Shown in pieces: positions 28,220 through 37,398 of a stretch of DNA of 64,000 bases (its first letter is position 1; each line of letters opens with the position of its first letter). Where the stretch lies: NCBI GenBank assembly GCA_020633975.1, contig JACKCR010000002.1, positions 2,418,001 to 2,482,000 on the forward strand. The letters are read 5' to 3'. A program made the translations under genes and the position numbers. The stretch is from Candidatus Eiseniibacteriota bacterium. Its GTDB lineage: Bacteria; Eisenbacteria; RBG-16-71-46; CAIMUX01. Under the pieces are notes generated by a model that had not been told where the DNA came from, ran no database searches, and was given only the letters and a program-made list of their open reading frames with translations.

Positions 28220-31057
28220 CTACGCACTCCCCTGCAGCCCGCGCGCAATCCCGCGAATCGTCAAGAACAGCGCTTGGAGCAGTTCGTCGTCCTCTCGCTC
28301 CGACGCGCGCCACCGCTCGAGTAGGTCGAGCTGCGCGAAACTCATCGGATCGACGTATGGGTTCCGGAGACGGATCGCTCGGCGGAGCACGGGCTCTCCG
28401 ATGAGGAGGTCCGTCTCGTCCCGAATGGTGAGGATCATCTCTTGGGTGCGAAGGAACTCCTCGCGGATCGTCGGGAAGAGTGCCTCGCCAACCTCCCCGG
28501 CCAGCTTCGCATAGCGCGCCGCGATGTCGAGGTCTGCCTTCGCCAAGACCACCTCGACGTCCCCCAGGAGCGTCGAGAGGAAGCGCCAGGACGATGCGTG
28601 TTCGCGAACGGACGAGAGGCCGAACTCGGCACACGCGCGTTCGAGCCCGGAACCGACTCCGTACCAGCCTGGCAGGATCAGGCGGCTCTGCGTCCAGGCA
28701 AAGACCCACGGAATGGCGCGAAGATCCGAGATCCCCTTCTGCTCGCGCCGCGACGGCGGACGGGACCCGATCCGGAGCCGCTCGATGACATCGATCGGCG
28801 TCGCGTCGCGGAAGAAACGGAGGAAGTCGGGGTGGTGGTGAACGAGCGCACGGTAGGTGTCTCGCGCCGTGTCTGCGATGAGGCGCGCCACCTCGCGGCG
28901 CTCGTCCATGGCTTGGGACTCGAGCTCCTTCCGCCTCTCTCCAGTCGAGTCCTCGGAGCGTCCCCAGGACTCAGGAGCAGTCGCGTGGAGCACGGCCGAC
29001 GTCAAGAGCTCGAAGCTCCGGAGAGTGATGCCGCGAAGCCCATACTTCGCCTGGAGCACCTCTCCCTGTTCGGTCAGACGGAGATGTCCACGTACCGTGT
29101 CCTTCGGCTGGGAGAGGATGGCAGCGTGCGGCTTGCTCCCCCCTCGACTGATCGTCCCTCCCCGTCCGTGGAAGAGACGGATCGGGATGTCAGCTTCGGC
29201 CGAGAGCCGGGCCAGCGCTTCCTGCACTTCATACAGCGCCCACCGAGACGCGGCGATCCCCGAATCCTTGCTCGAGTCGGAGTAGCCGAGCATCACGTAC
29301 TGGCGCCCCTGTCGGGTCAGGTGCGCGGCGTAGAGCGGCTCGACGAAGAGACGCTCGAGTGTCGTCCTCGCCACCTCCAGATCGGAAACCGTCTCGAAGA
29401 GCGGAGCGACGTCGATCGACACGGAGAGCGAAGTACCGTGGCCTTCCCCAAGTCCGGCTCGTCGCGCGAGGTAGAGGACAGCGAGGGCGTCGTCCGGACC
29501 TCGTGCCATGCTGATGATGTAGATGCCGGTCGCCTCGGAGCCGTAGGTCCGACGGGCCGTTCGTATCGCGCGGAACACCTCGAGCGTGCGCATCGTCTCC
29601 GGCCCGATCTCACCGACTGGTGCGTCCAAGTGCGCGGCATCGGAGAGTGCGGCAACGAGCCGTTCCGTTCGTTCCGGCTCGTCCATCCGCTCGAAGTCGG
29701 GAAGTCCGAGAAGTTCGCCGACCGCCTTCCTGTGGAGAAGTGCGTCCTGGCGAACATCGAGAGAGGCGAGGTGGAATCCAAACGCCTGCACGCGTCGACG
29801 CAACCGTCGTGCCCGGAAGTGACCCGCGTTCCGTCCCCGGTTCTCGGCCAGGCTCCGTTCCACGAGACGAAGATCTCGGACGAGCTCCTCCGGAGTCGAA
29901 TAGGGCCTCGGGGGAGTGTCGGAACGAACATCGGCCGCAGTGCCGGCAGACGCGGGGACACTTTCCGCAGCGCCGGCGGACGCCGGAACACTCGCAGCAT
30001 TGCCGGAAAAGGCGGGGACTTTCCCCGTTGCCTCCACCCGCTCCGCCACGTAGCGAAGGAAGGCGCGATACGGCATCGGCGGCAGCGGATCGGAAAGCCG
30101 CGTCGCCAGCTCGGCATCCAACGTGACGCGGTTGGAGGTCTGCGTCAGACGCTCGGCCAGCTCTGCGATCTCCGCTCGGTAGAGCCGGAGGATCGCGCTC
30201 CGCTGCGTCTCGAGCGCAGAGAGAAGCGTATCCGGCCCGACATTCGGATTGCCGTCCATGTCGCCGCCCACCCAGGAACCGAACCGGATCAGCCGAGAAA
30301 GGTCGAGCGGAGTCTCCTCCTGCTCGAAGACGCGTGAGAACGCCTCCTCCACCTCCTCATAGAACCTCGGGAGCACCGCATAGATCGCCTGCGTGAGAAA
30401 GAAGACGACCTGGCCGATCTCGTCCCGCACCTCCGGCACCTGTCGACGCGTCCCGTCCGTCTGCCACGCGGTCGTGACCTCGGTGACGATCCGGTCGCGA
30501 ATCGACAACTCCTCCGAAGGAGTGGGATCGTGCCGCTCGAGCCCGTCGATCAGTGCGCGAGCAATCCGCTGCTCCTTGACGAGGATCTCCGGCCGGATCA
30601 CCTCCGTGGGATGCGCAGTGAACACCGGTTCGATTCGGATCGACTGGACGAGGCGCCGGACATCGTCAGGCTTCGCACCACGATCCCTGAGGTCGCGAAA
30701 GACCTCTTCGATCGAACCGCGCTGCGGGACGGCGCCCGGTCGGTGGTACTCGCGACGCCGGCGGATCCGATGGATCCGTTCCGCCTGGTTCACGAGCGAG
30801 AAGTAGGCCGAGAACGCTTCGACCAGGCTCGCCCGTTCGGCCGAGGAGACCGACGAGATCCGTTCGATGAGACGCCGTTCCGCCGCCTCGTTTCCCTTAC
30901 GCCGGGCAATCGCATCCGCCCGGATCGCTTCGACCTCGTCGAAGAGGCCGATACCTTCTTGCTCCTGGATCACCTCGCCCAAGATCGCACCCAGGATCCG
31001 GACTTCGTCGCGGAGAGGCTGATCCTTCTCCTGGAATGGCAGTGTGGAGTCGGTCAT
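28220..31057 (-). CDS. ppc: Phosphoenolpyruvate carboxylase
   Basis: About 945 residues. It makes oxaloacetate from PEP and bicarbonate, replenishing the TCA cycle. Family landmarks in order: VFTAHPTEV (catalytic His), WVGGDMDGNPNV, LDVRQDALLH, GYSDSSKDSG, FHGRGGTISRGG, QGEVLQAKYG, and the C-terminus RLRNPYVDPMSFAQLDLL; the last residues do not follow the common QNTG ending. Start choice is open: ATG 31057 gives a normal N-terminus, whereas GTG 31096 would touch the upstream stop. An unusual insertion near residues 370-410 contains three repeats of about 10 residues around VPASAG. It is co-oriented with and 39 nt downstream of the GT-C gene. Confidence 0.95.
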   Translation of the reverse strand: MTDSTLPFQEKDQPLRDEVRILGAILGEVIQEQEGIGLFDEVEAIRADAIARRKGNEAAERRLIERISSVSSAERASLVEAFSAYFSLVNQAERIHRIRRRREYHRPGAVPQRGSIEEVFRDLRDRGAKPDDVRRLVQSIRIEPVFTAHPTEVIRPEILVKEQRIARALIDGLERHDPTPSEELSIRDRIVTEVTTAWQTDGTRRQVPEVRDEIGQVVFFLTQAIYAVLPRFYEEVEEAFSRVFEQEETPLDLSRLIRFGSWVGGDMDGNPNVGPDTLLSALETQRSAILRLYRAEIAELAERLTQTSNRVTLDAELATRLSDPLPPMPYRAFLRYVAERVEATGKVPAFSGNAASVPASAGAAESVPASAGTAADVRSDTPPRPYSTPEELVRDLRLVERSLAENRGRNAGHFRARRLRRRVQAFGFHLASLDVRQDALLHRKAVGELLGLPDFERMDEPERTERLVAALSDAAHLDAPVGEIGPETMRTLEVFRAIRTARRTYGSEATGIYIISMARGPDDALAVLYLARRAGLGEGHGTSLSVSIDVAPLFETVSDLEVARTTLERLFVEPLYAAHLTRQGRQYVMLGYSDSSKDSGIAASRWALYEVQEALARLSAEADIPIRLFHGRGGTISRGGSKPHAAILSQPKDTVRGHLRLTEQGEVLQAKYGLRGITLRSFELLTSAVLHATAPESWGRSEDSTGERRKELESQAMDERREVARLIADTARDTYRALVHHHPDFLRFFRDATPIDVIERLRIGSRPPSRREQKGISDLRAIPWVFAWTQSRLILPGWYGVGSGLERACAEFGLSSVREHASSWRFLSTLLGDVEVVLAKADLDIAARYAKLAGEVGEALFPTIREEFLRTQEMILTIRDETDLLIGEPVLRRAIRLRNPYVDPMSFAQLDLLERWRASEREDDELLQALFLTIRGIARGLQGSA
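29930..30035 (-). repeat. Three about 30-bp repeats inside ppc
   Basis: Units reading KVPAFSGNAA, SVPASAGAAE and SVPASAGTAA on the minus strand form an in-frame Ala/Ser/Pro-rich tandem insertion in PEP carboxylase. Confidence 0.65.
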
Positions 31058-31096
31058 GGTCGGAAGCATAGCGTCTGCGTACGCTGAGGACGACAC

Positions 31097-32815
31097 TCAG
31101 CCTTTCGTCCGCTCGTAGATCCGGTAGCCGTCGCCCGCAAAGGCGACGGAGTAGTCGGTCCTCAGCACCGCCTCGAGCTCCGGAAACGAGCGGGACGTGT
31201 CGAGTCCCGAAACCCAGGGCTTGCTCGCATCGAACACTTCGATGACGAAACGGGGCGCCGCGTCCTCGAATTGGGAGAGGAAGGACGTCCGAAGCTCCTG
31301 GACGTAGGGAGTCGAGACGTGGTGGTAGAATTCGTAGTCGTGGAGGAAGCGAGTGGCGAGCCGCGCCTTCGCGAGGAGCATGGCGTGGACGCTGCCCCCC
31401 GTCCAATCGAGCGGCTGGACCGTGTCGCCAGGTTCGAGACGTTCCGTCAACCAGGCGGCGATCTCGTCCACCCGGCCCCCCTTGGGAGCGTGCGCGGGAC
31501 GATCCGAACGCACGTCGTGGTAGGCAGCCCTCGCGCAGTTCGGCAAGTCCACCTGGAGAGTAAGGAACGTGATCAGGGCCAAGAACGGCACCCACCTCCC
31601 CACCGTGTGCGGCCATGAGGTACGTGCGTCGACTCGACCGCCGTTCGTCGCTTCTCCGTGGACGTCGAGGCCCTGCCTCCATCCCAGAAGGCAGAGCCCT
31701 CCCGAGATGGAGAGGAAGTACGCGAGCGGCGCATAGTGATAGGGCCAGAACTTCCCGGCCAACGTCGGATAGACCGCGTAGGAAGCCGCACAGAGAACCA
31801 ACAGGTTCAGAGACCTGGCCATGGTCTCGTCGCGAACCTCCGCGCCGGGAGTGCGCGAGGCGGAGGCGCCCGTGTTGCGAGAGCCCGCGCCCGACGATCG
31901 CACTCGATGGAACGCGCAGACATACCCACAGAGAGCGCTCAGGGCGAGAAACATGTACCCACCGAGACGGATCGACGCCGCGATGAGATAAGACGCACGC
32001 TCCTTGCCGCCCACGATCTCGTGGCTTCCGGTGAGGACCTGGTGCAACGGCAGATAGTCCGTCACCATGCTCACGAAGGGATCCCAAGCCTGCTGAGAGA
32101 CCAACCATGTAACCGCAACCACGGTCGGTACGAGGAAGGCCAGGCCACTCGCCGCGGCGCAGGATAGGCCGTCGGCGAAAGAGCGACCTCGCGGGTCACG
32201 ACGGTGGGAGTAGAGGGCCGCCCACACGAGCGGAAGCCCGACGATCAGGTGGGGCTTGATGAGAAACGACGAGCCGAACAAGAGCCCCACGAAGGCGAAC
32301 CGCACGAGCCCCACACGCGCCGTACTCCAACCACGGGAAGGCCCTCGTTCGCCTCTGGGAATCAGCAACAGCGACAACGCGATCGGAACGATTCCGATGT
32401 AGTCGCGTTGCAGGCTCATCGTTTGACCGTGCGAGAAGTAGACGATCCCGAAGACGACGGCGCTCCACGCACCGACTTGGCGGCCGAAACGTGACATGAA
32501 CCGATAGGTTGCCGCGAGCAGCAGCGCCAGGAGAGACAGGTCGACCCAGCGGAAGGCTAGATCCCCGTACCCGAAGAGCCGACCCACCAGATAGTGAAAG
32601 CCGAACGTGCCCGGCATGCTGGTCTCGAAGAGGTCTCGATAGGGAACCGCACCGTACGTTTCCATGAGGTACGCCGCGTAGTGGAGAAGCGGTGTGTCAT
32701 GCTCCATCCGCCAGCGAAGCGAACCCACCGCCTGGGCGAGTAGGAGACAGACGAGCGCGGCGAGCGCCGTGTGCTGGACAGTGGGAAGAGCACTCCGCCG
32801 CGACGGAATGCTCAT
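31097..32815 (-). CDS. GT-C type membrane glycosyltransferase-like protein
   Basis: 572 residues. About ten hydrophobic segments occur, including ALAALVCLLLAQAVGSL, LSLLALLLAATYRF, and GLAFLVPTVVAVTWLV. The first periplasmic loop has HYAAYLMETYGAVPYRDLFETSMPG; the acidic/PYRD region after helix 1 is typical of the PMT/ArnT-like GT-C fold that uses polyprenyl-phosphate sugars. A soluble C-terminal domain of about 170 residues follows. Donor and acceptor are unknown. The upstream gap (32816-32934) is shared with the divergent DUF1801 gene. Confidence 0.75.
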   Translation of the reverse strand: MSIPSRRSALPTVQHTALAALVCLLLAQAVGSLRWRMEHDTPLLHYAAYLMETYGAVPYRDLFETSMPGTFGFHYLVGRLFGYGDLAFRWVDLSLLALLLAATYRFMSRFGRQVGAWSAVVFGIVYFSHGQTMSLQRDYIGIVPIALSLLLIPRGERGPSRGWSTARVGLVRFAFVGLLFGSSFLIKPHLIVGLPLVWAALYSHRRDPRGRSFADGLSCAAASGLAFLVPTVVAVTWLVSQQAWDPFVSMVTDYLPLHQVLTGSHEIVGGKERASYLIAASIRLGGYMFLALSALCGYVCAFHRVRSSGAGSRNTGASASRTPGAEVRDETMARSLNLLVLCAASYAVYPTLAGKFWPYHYAPLAYFLSISGGLCLLGWRQGLDVHGEATNGGRVDARTSWPHTVGRWVPFLALITFLTLQVDLPNCARAAYHDVRSDRPAHAPKGGRVDEIAAWLTERLEPGDTVQPLDWTGGSVHAMLLAKARLATRFLHDYEFYHHVSTPYVQELRTSFLSQFEDAAPRFVIEVFDASKPWVSGLDTSRSFPELEAVLRTDYSVAFAGDGYRIYERTKG

Positions 32816-32934
32816 GGTTTTCCTTGTTCGCTCATCATCGATCTCGGAAACTCACCCGACGTATCCGGCCCAAGGACGAGCGTATCGTAACGCATCCGAG
32901 CACGGCTCGCGCGAGGTAAGAGAGGAGCACACCC

Positions 32935-33363
32935 TTGAAGACGCCGTTCCAAAGCCCTGCCGTCTCCGAGAAGTTCACCTCCTATCCACCCGCGGCGCGC
33001 AGATCGCTTCTCGAACTTCGCGAACTCGTGTTCGAGACCGCTCGTTCGCTCCCTGAAGTCGGCGAGATCGAGGAAACGCTCAAGTGGGGCGAACCCGCCT
33101 ACCTGACCCGCAACGGTGCCGGGAGCACGATCCGGATGGACTGGAAGCCGAAGTCACCGGACCAGTGTGCTCTCTACTTCCACTGTAGAACCGGACTCGT
33201 CGAGCGGTTCCGGGACTCGTTCTCCGGTGTGCTGTCGTTCGAGAAGAATCGGGCCATCGTCTTCCCGATCGGCTCGGACGTGCCGAAGGGTGTGCTTCGC
33301 GAGTGCATCGCAGCGTCTTTGACCTATCACCTGGGGAAGCGCCGCCCCAGCTCACGAGCCTGA
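32935..33363 (+). CDS. DUF1801 (YdhG-like) domain protein
   Basis: 142 residues from TTG 32935, chosen because GAGAGGAG at about 32921-32927 stands 7-8 nt upstream. It shows the DUF1801 pattern: ELRELVFETARSLPEVGEIEETLKWGEPAY early, then strands DWKPKSPDQCALYFHCRTGL and a final IAASLTYHLGKR. Proteins of this small cytoplasmic family have no settled function. It is monocistronic as far as visible. Confidence 0.8.
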   Translation: MKTPFQSPAVSEKFTSYPPAARRSLLELRELVFETARSLPEVGEIEETLKWGEPAYLTRNGAGSTIRMDWKPKSPDQCALYFHCRTGLVERFRDSFSGVLSFEKNRAIVFPIGSDVPKGVLRECIAASLTYHLGKRRPSSRA

Positions 33364-33969
33364 CCTTGGCGAGTCGGCCGCGCCAGACCTAGCGCTGCAA
33401 CCCAGGGTCACCAGGCAGTCCGTCCCCGCTCCCCACACAGGGAACTCCACGTGGCCATGCCGCCACGAACACCCCGCGACCAAGGATGCCGTCCGGTCTC
33501 GCGGCCAAGGGCACATCCCCCTTCACACACCATGTCGTACCGCGCGGGCAAGCCGGGGTCGACATGTGCAACCTGGCCCGTGCCGGTCTGGCGCTCCCTG
33601 ATCAGCAAGGCGGTCCTACTGCGTCCGGCTGGCGCCGCCCGATTCGGCATGGTCCGTCTGCCCTCTGCCGATCGGCCGACCCCACGGCAGGCTTTTGGTT
33701 CCGGCCCCGGGCGATCCGCCATCCCGAAGCTGGTGAGTGAGTCATTGCCGTTTCCGGTCGGCAACGCTGCTCTCGCGGCCTTGGGTCAACGGCGTGCGCC
33801 CAATCACGAAGATTCTGAACTTTCCATGCAACCTTCGCCGGTCGTCACTCGTAGTTCCAGTCGAACCCACACCACCCTGGGCCCTAGACACAGCGGACCG
33901 ACACAGGGGAGCCAAGACCCGCAGACGCGGTGTTCCGAGATCACGCGTGGTAACCGAGAGGAGGATCAG
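33364..33969. other. 606-base gap without recognised gene
   Basis: Open frames on both strands here have no family resemblance or ribosome sites. There are scattered short palindromes but no clear terminator. It could hide an RNA gene; nothing can be supported. Confidence 0.5.
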
Positions 33970-34692
33970 ATGCACGGGCTGAACTACAAGAGCAGTATTC
34001 CTCGATGCATGCAGGCCGCGTGGTTCATCGAGAACCAGGCTGCCATGGATCCCAGCGTCGCGGAGATCTCGACGGACATCCTGGAGCACAACAGGCGGCT
34101 CCGCGCCCAGGTGGTGGCTCGCGATGAGGCGCGTGACGAAGTCCTGGCGGCTCGCGCAGTGCTTCGCTGGAAGCAGGACGAACTCCGAAGGGCGATCCGC
34201 GTGATTGGATACAGCCTCGTCGGTCAGATGAACGGCCGTCGGTCGTCGTATGCCTATGCCCTCCTCTTTCCCAACGGCTACGGGGGAATGGCGAAATCGA
34301 GGGGAGATCGGCTCCTCGAAGCCGCGAACCAGCTGGCACAGCGCTTGCGCCTCACCACCGACGAGGTCGTCCAGTCTGTCATGAACACGAACGGCGCGCT
34401 GTTCGAGCAAGCACTCGCCGAGGCTCGCGCGGCGACCATTGCGCTCGATGGAGCGATCTTGAAAGCGGAGGACGCGAGGATCGCGCTCGGGCTCGTGAAG
34501 ATGGACTGGATCGATGCGTACTATCGGGTGCAGCGTTTCTTCGAAGCGCGCTTCGCCCGTGACCGCCGGCGCGCCGAGGTCTACTTCCTCCGTTTCGACC
34601 GGAACGGTAGGACCACCGTCAACGACGCACCGGAACCGGAACCGTCGAGCGAGACAGAGGTCGGACGCCCCGAAGACTTCGCGAAGAGGTGA
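33970..34692 (+). CDS. Unknown helical protein
   Basis: 240 residues from ATG 33970, with AGGAGG about 6 nt upstream. There is no signal peptide or membrane segment. The sequence is rich in Ala, Arg and Glu with heptad-like helical stretches (DILEHNRRLRAQVVARDEARDEVLAARAVLRWKQDE and LLEAANQLAQRLRL regions), separated by a Gly/Tyr-rich turn SYAYALLFPNGYGGMAKSRG. The last 30 residues are acidic and disordered. No family recognised. It converges on sthA with 13 nt between the stops. The GGAGGATCAG leader resembles that of the vWA gene at 10414. Confidence 0.65.
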   Translation: MHGLNYKSSIPRCMQAAWFIENQAAMDPSVAEISTDILEHNRRLRAQVVARDEARDEVLAARAVLRWKQDELRRAIRVIGYSLVGQMNGRRSSYAYALLFPNGYGGMAKSRGDRLLEAANQLAQRLRLTTDEVVQSVMNTNGALFEQALAEARAATIALDGAILKAEDARIALGLVKMDWIDAYYRVQRFFEARFARDRRRAEVYFLRFDRNGRTTVNDAPEPEPSSETEVGRPEDFAKR

Positions 34693-34705
34693 CGAAGAGT
34701 CGCGC

Positions 34706-36253
34706 CTACGCCGCCCGGTCGGTCGAGGAGCTGCCGTCAGCGGGCGAAGCGGGCAGTTCGTTGCCCGTGCCGTCGCCTGCGCTGCAGCCATCCTCCGTGA
34801 GGACGCTGCATGCGGGAGACGGCCCGGGCTCATGCTCGACGCCTTCCCCCTCCGCACGCTTTCGCCGCTGCATCTCGATGTCGAGCGCGGCGACGCGGTA
34901 GGCCTCAGCCAGAGTCGGGAAGTTGAATATGTTCTCCCGGAAGGTCTGCATCGACGCGCCGGTGATCATGGCCATCTGGCCGACGTGGATCAGCTCGGTC
35001 GCTCCTTCGCCGAGGATGGAGATGCCGAGGATCTTCTCGCCGTTCGGGTCAGCCACGACCTTGAGTAGCCCCTCGGTATGGCCCGCGATCTGCGCGCGTG
35101 CGAGCTCGTCGAAAGCGGCGCGTCCCACGAGAACGTCACCGTGCCGTTCCCGCGCCGCCATTTCGCTGAGACCAACGCTCGCGAGCTCTGGAACGGAATA
35201 GATGCCGACAGGGATCATCTCCGCCGGCACGCCGACGTCCATCCCGAGAGCATGGAGGGCGGCACGCCGCCCCTGCTCCATGGAGGACGAGGCAAGCGCG
35301 GGTGGGCCGATCACGTCACCGCACGCGTAGACGTTGGCAGTACTGGTCTGGCAGTGCATGTCGACCTGCACGTGTCCCCGATCCGTCAGCGTCACCCCAG
35401 CGGCATCGAGGTTCAGGTCCCGGATGTTCGGAACGCGGCCCAGGGCCACGAGCACTTTCTCTGCTTCGAGTCGATGTCCGGACTCCGTCTCGACGATCGC
35501 AGCGTCGAAGCCGTTCCATTCGACTCGTTTCGGAGTGTCACACCCGATGTAGGTTCCTCCGGTCCTTTCGAACGCTTCGAGGAACCGGTCGGTGAGGTCT
35601 GCGTCGAGAAAGCAGAGCGGACGGTCGGCCCGGTCCACCATCGTCACCTGGACACCGAGAGCGGAGAAGATCGAAGCATATTCGGACGCAATCACTCCAC
35701 CACCCAGGACGATGAGCGACTCGGGCAGGTAGGTCATCGAGAGGATCGAGTCGGAGTCGTAGATCCGTTCGTGATCGATCTCGATCTCCGGAGGACGGCG
35801 TGGCGTGGACCCGGTTGCGATCACGACGAACTCGCCGTGTACGACCTTGCGCGATCCGCGCGGGTCTTTGACCTCGACCTCGTGTGGCGCCACGAAACTC
35901 GCCTTGCCTTGGACCAGCTCGACTCCGAGTCGATCGAGCCTCGCCCCCATGTACTGGACATGTCCCGCGATGACTCGGTCGAGGCTCGTGAGGAGGCTTT
36001 CGACGCGCACGTCAGCGGCCAGGTCCACCTTGCATACGCCTTCGTTCCGTTCGAGGAACCGGTTCATGACGACCGTCGTCTCTCGCAGTGTCTTGCTCGG
36101 GATGGTCCCCTTGTGGACACACGCGCCGCCCAGGCGACGGTCCTTCTCGACCATGAGAACGGTTCGTCCGGCCTTGCAAGCTTGGATCGCCGCCTGTTGT
36201 CCGGCCGGTCCGGATCCGATGATGACGAAGTCGTAACGTTCACGAGAGGTCAT
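34706..36253 (-). CDS. sthA: Soluble pyridine nucleotide transhydrogenase (Si-specific)
   Basis: 515 residues. A flavoprotein that moves hydride between NADPH and NAD+. FAD-binding motif IIGSGPAGQQAA near the start; NAD(P) motif VLGGGVIASEYASIF; second FAD motif ANVYACGDVIG; C-terminal dimerisation domain. The redox-active disulfide of related dihydrolipoamide dehydrogenases is absent: GGACVHKGTIPSKTLRE has Cys then Thr where the second Cys would be, which is the SthA pattern. The C-terminus carries an extra disordered tail of about 45 residues rich in Glu, Ser, Gly and Pro. The ATG overlaps the stop of the upstream HDOD gene (ATGA), so they are translated from one message. Confidence 0.9.
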   Translation of the reverse strand: MTSRERYDFVIIGSGPAGQQAAIQACKAGRTVLMVEKDRRLGGACVHKGTIPSKTLRETTVVMNRFLERNEGVCKVDLAADVRVESLLTSLDRVIAGHVQYMGARLDRLGVELVQGKASFVAPHEVEVKDPRGSRKVVHGEFVVIATGSTPRRPPEIEIDHERIYDSDSILSMTYLPESLIVLGGGVIASEYASIFSALGVQVTMVDRADRPLCFLDADLTDRFLEAFERTGGTYIGCDTPKRVEWNGFDAAIVETESGHRLEAEKVLVALGRVPNIRDLNLDAAGVTLTDRGHVQVDMHCQTSTANVYACGDVIGPPALASSSMEQGRRAALHALGMDVGVPAEMIPVGIYSVPELASVGLSEMAARERHGDVLVGRAAFDELARAQIAGHTEGLLKVVADPNGEKILGISILGEGATELIHVGQMAMITGASMQTFRENIFNFPTLAEAYRVAALDIEMQRRKRAEGEGVEHEPGPSPACSVLTEDGCSAGDGTGNELPASPADGSSSTDRAA

Positions 36254-37182
36254 CCGAAGATCTCCACTGTTTCTCGGATCTGGTCCGCACGACCGAGGAG
36301 AGCGGCGACATCCTCGGGATACATGCCGAGTTCCGCGAAGTCTGGGTGTTCGTCGACGAGCCGGAAGGAGAGTTCCTCGATGGCGGCACCGGTTGGACTC
36401 TCGAGCAGCGCAAGGCCCGGAGAACGGCCGTACATGACCGATGGATCCACGCCGAGAAGGTGATGCGCGAGGACGTCGGAGAGACCAGTGATCCGAGTCT
36501 CGTCCTGGTACTTCGGAGCCGACGCGGGATCGTGGTGAAAGTGGACCGTGGTCGCGACGACCTCGGGAAGTCCCCAGGCCCCCGCCATCCGACTCCCCAC
36601 GAGCGTGTGGTAGTCCTCGACGATGTGGAGCGTCGTGTCCTTGTCGACTTCCTCACCCAACTGCTCTGCAGTTTCCCGGACGAGTTGGAGAAGCACCGGC
36701 TTCCCTACGTTCTGGAGGAGTCCGCAAAGCAGCGCGCTCTCGACCGAGGTTCTCAGGTGTCGCGCGATCTCGCGTGCAAACCCGCCCGCGGCCGCGGCAT
36801 GTCGCCAGAGATACTTCACCTCGTCCTCGTAGCCGGGAACGTCGAACGCGATCTCCTTCACGCTGAGCGCGATCGCGACCTCGCCGATGATCCGGAGGCC
36901 GAGCCGACTGATGGCCTGCTGGAGCGAGACGATCGGCATGTTGGGGAGATAGAGCGGGGAGTTCGACACCCGAAGGACGTGTCCTGCGAGGGTCTGGTCC
37001 CGGTGAATGATGTCGGAGAGCTGCCCGGCGCTCGACTCGTCCGATCGGGTCAGTTCCATGACCTCGGTGACGACGGTGGAGAGCACTGGGAGCTGGAGGT
37101 CTCCCTCCTCGATCTTCCGTTCCAGCAGGGTCCGGATCACGGCCTCGGACGAGCTGGGCTGCCGCGCGGTGGCGCCTTCCAT
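36250..37182 (-). CDS. HDOD-domain signalling protein
   Basis: 310 residues. The HDOD core runs from about residue 28 to 220: LPVLSTVVTEVMELTRSDESSAGQLSDIIHRDQTLAGHVLRVSNSPLY, AISRLGLRIIGEVAIALSV, and GLLQNVGKPVLLQLV. The HD-type metal residues are degenerate, as is normal in HDOD. Such proteins act in signalling but biochemical roles are poorly known. It is the first gene of an operon with sthA (4-nt overlap), an unusual pairing. A 12-bp direct repeat with 21-bp period lies 49-81 nt upstream of the start. Confidence 0.85.
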   Translation of the reverse strand: MEGATARQPSSSEAVIRTLLERKIEEGDLQLPVLSTVVTEVMELTRSDESSAGQLSDIIHRDQTLAGHVLRVSNSPLYLPNMPIVSLQQAISRLGLRIIGEVAIALSVKEIAFDVPGYEDEVKYLWRHAAAAGGFAREIARHLRTSVESALLCGLLQNVGKPVLLQLVRETAEQLGEEVDKDTTLHIVEDYHTLVGSRMAGAWGLPEVVATTVHFHHDPASAPKYQDETRITGLSDVLAHHLLGVDPSVMYGRSPGLALLESPTGAAIEELSFRLVDEHPDFAELGMYPEDVAALLGRADQIRETVEIFG

Positions 37183-37230
37183 GGGACCTCCTCTTCCCTG
37201 TCTCTTTCGGCCTGTTGCCGGGGGCTACTT

Positions 37231-37263
37231 GAGGGTTGGTCCTGGGCGGACGAGGGTTGGTCC
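37231..37263 (-). promoter_or_regulatory. Paired 12-bp direct repeat, possible operator of HDOD-sthA
   Basis: GAGGGTTGGTCC (plus-strand reading) occurs at 37231-37242 and 37252-37263, a 21-bp period or two helical turns, in the gap upstream of the HDOD gene. Same-face spacing is typical of transcription-factor sites. Confidence 0.5.
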
Positions 37264-37298
37264 CGCGAGACAGGAGGATCGGCGGTCGGAGGCCGTCG

Positions 37299-37324
37299 GT
37301 TTCGTCCCGGCGGCCCGACGAAAC
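37299..37324 (-). terminator. Inverted repeat downstream of exonuclease start region
   Basis: GTTTCGTC (37299-37306), a 10-nt GC-rich loop and GACGAAAC (37317-37324) form an 8-bp stem in the gap between the exonuclease stop (37399) and the HDOD start (37182). It could end exonuclease transcription. No T-tract. Confidence 0.35.
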
Positions 37325-37398
37325 GGGCCTTCGCGGGGGCGGCAACTCCCTCCGGTAGGCAAGATGTTCCGTGCAGTGACGGGGCGGCGGCCCCGCGC

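Noticed and set aside
28442-30337. 631-residue plus-strand open frame
   Set aside because: Antisense to PEP carboxylase, whose motifs are certain.
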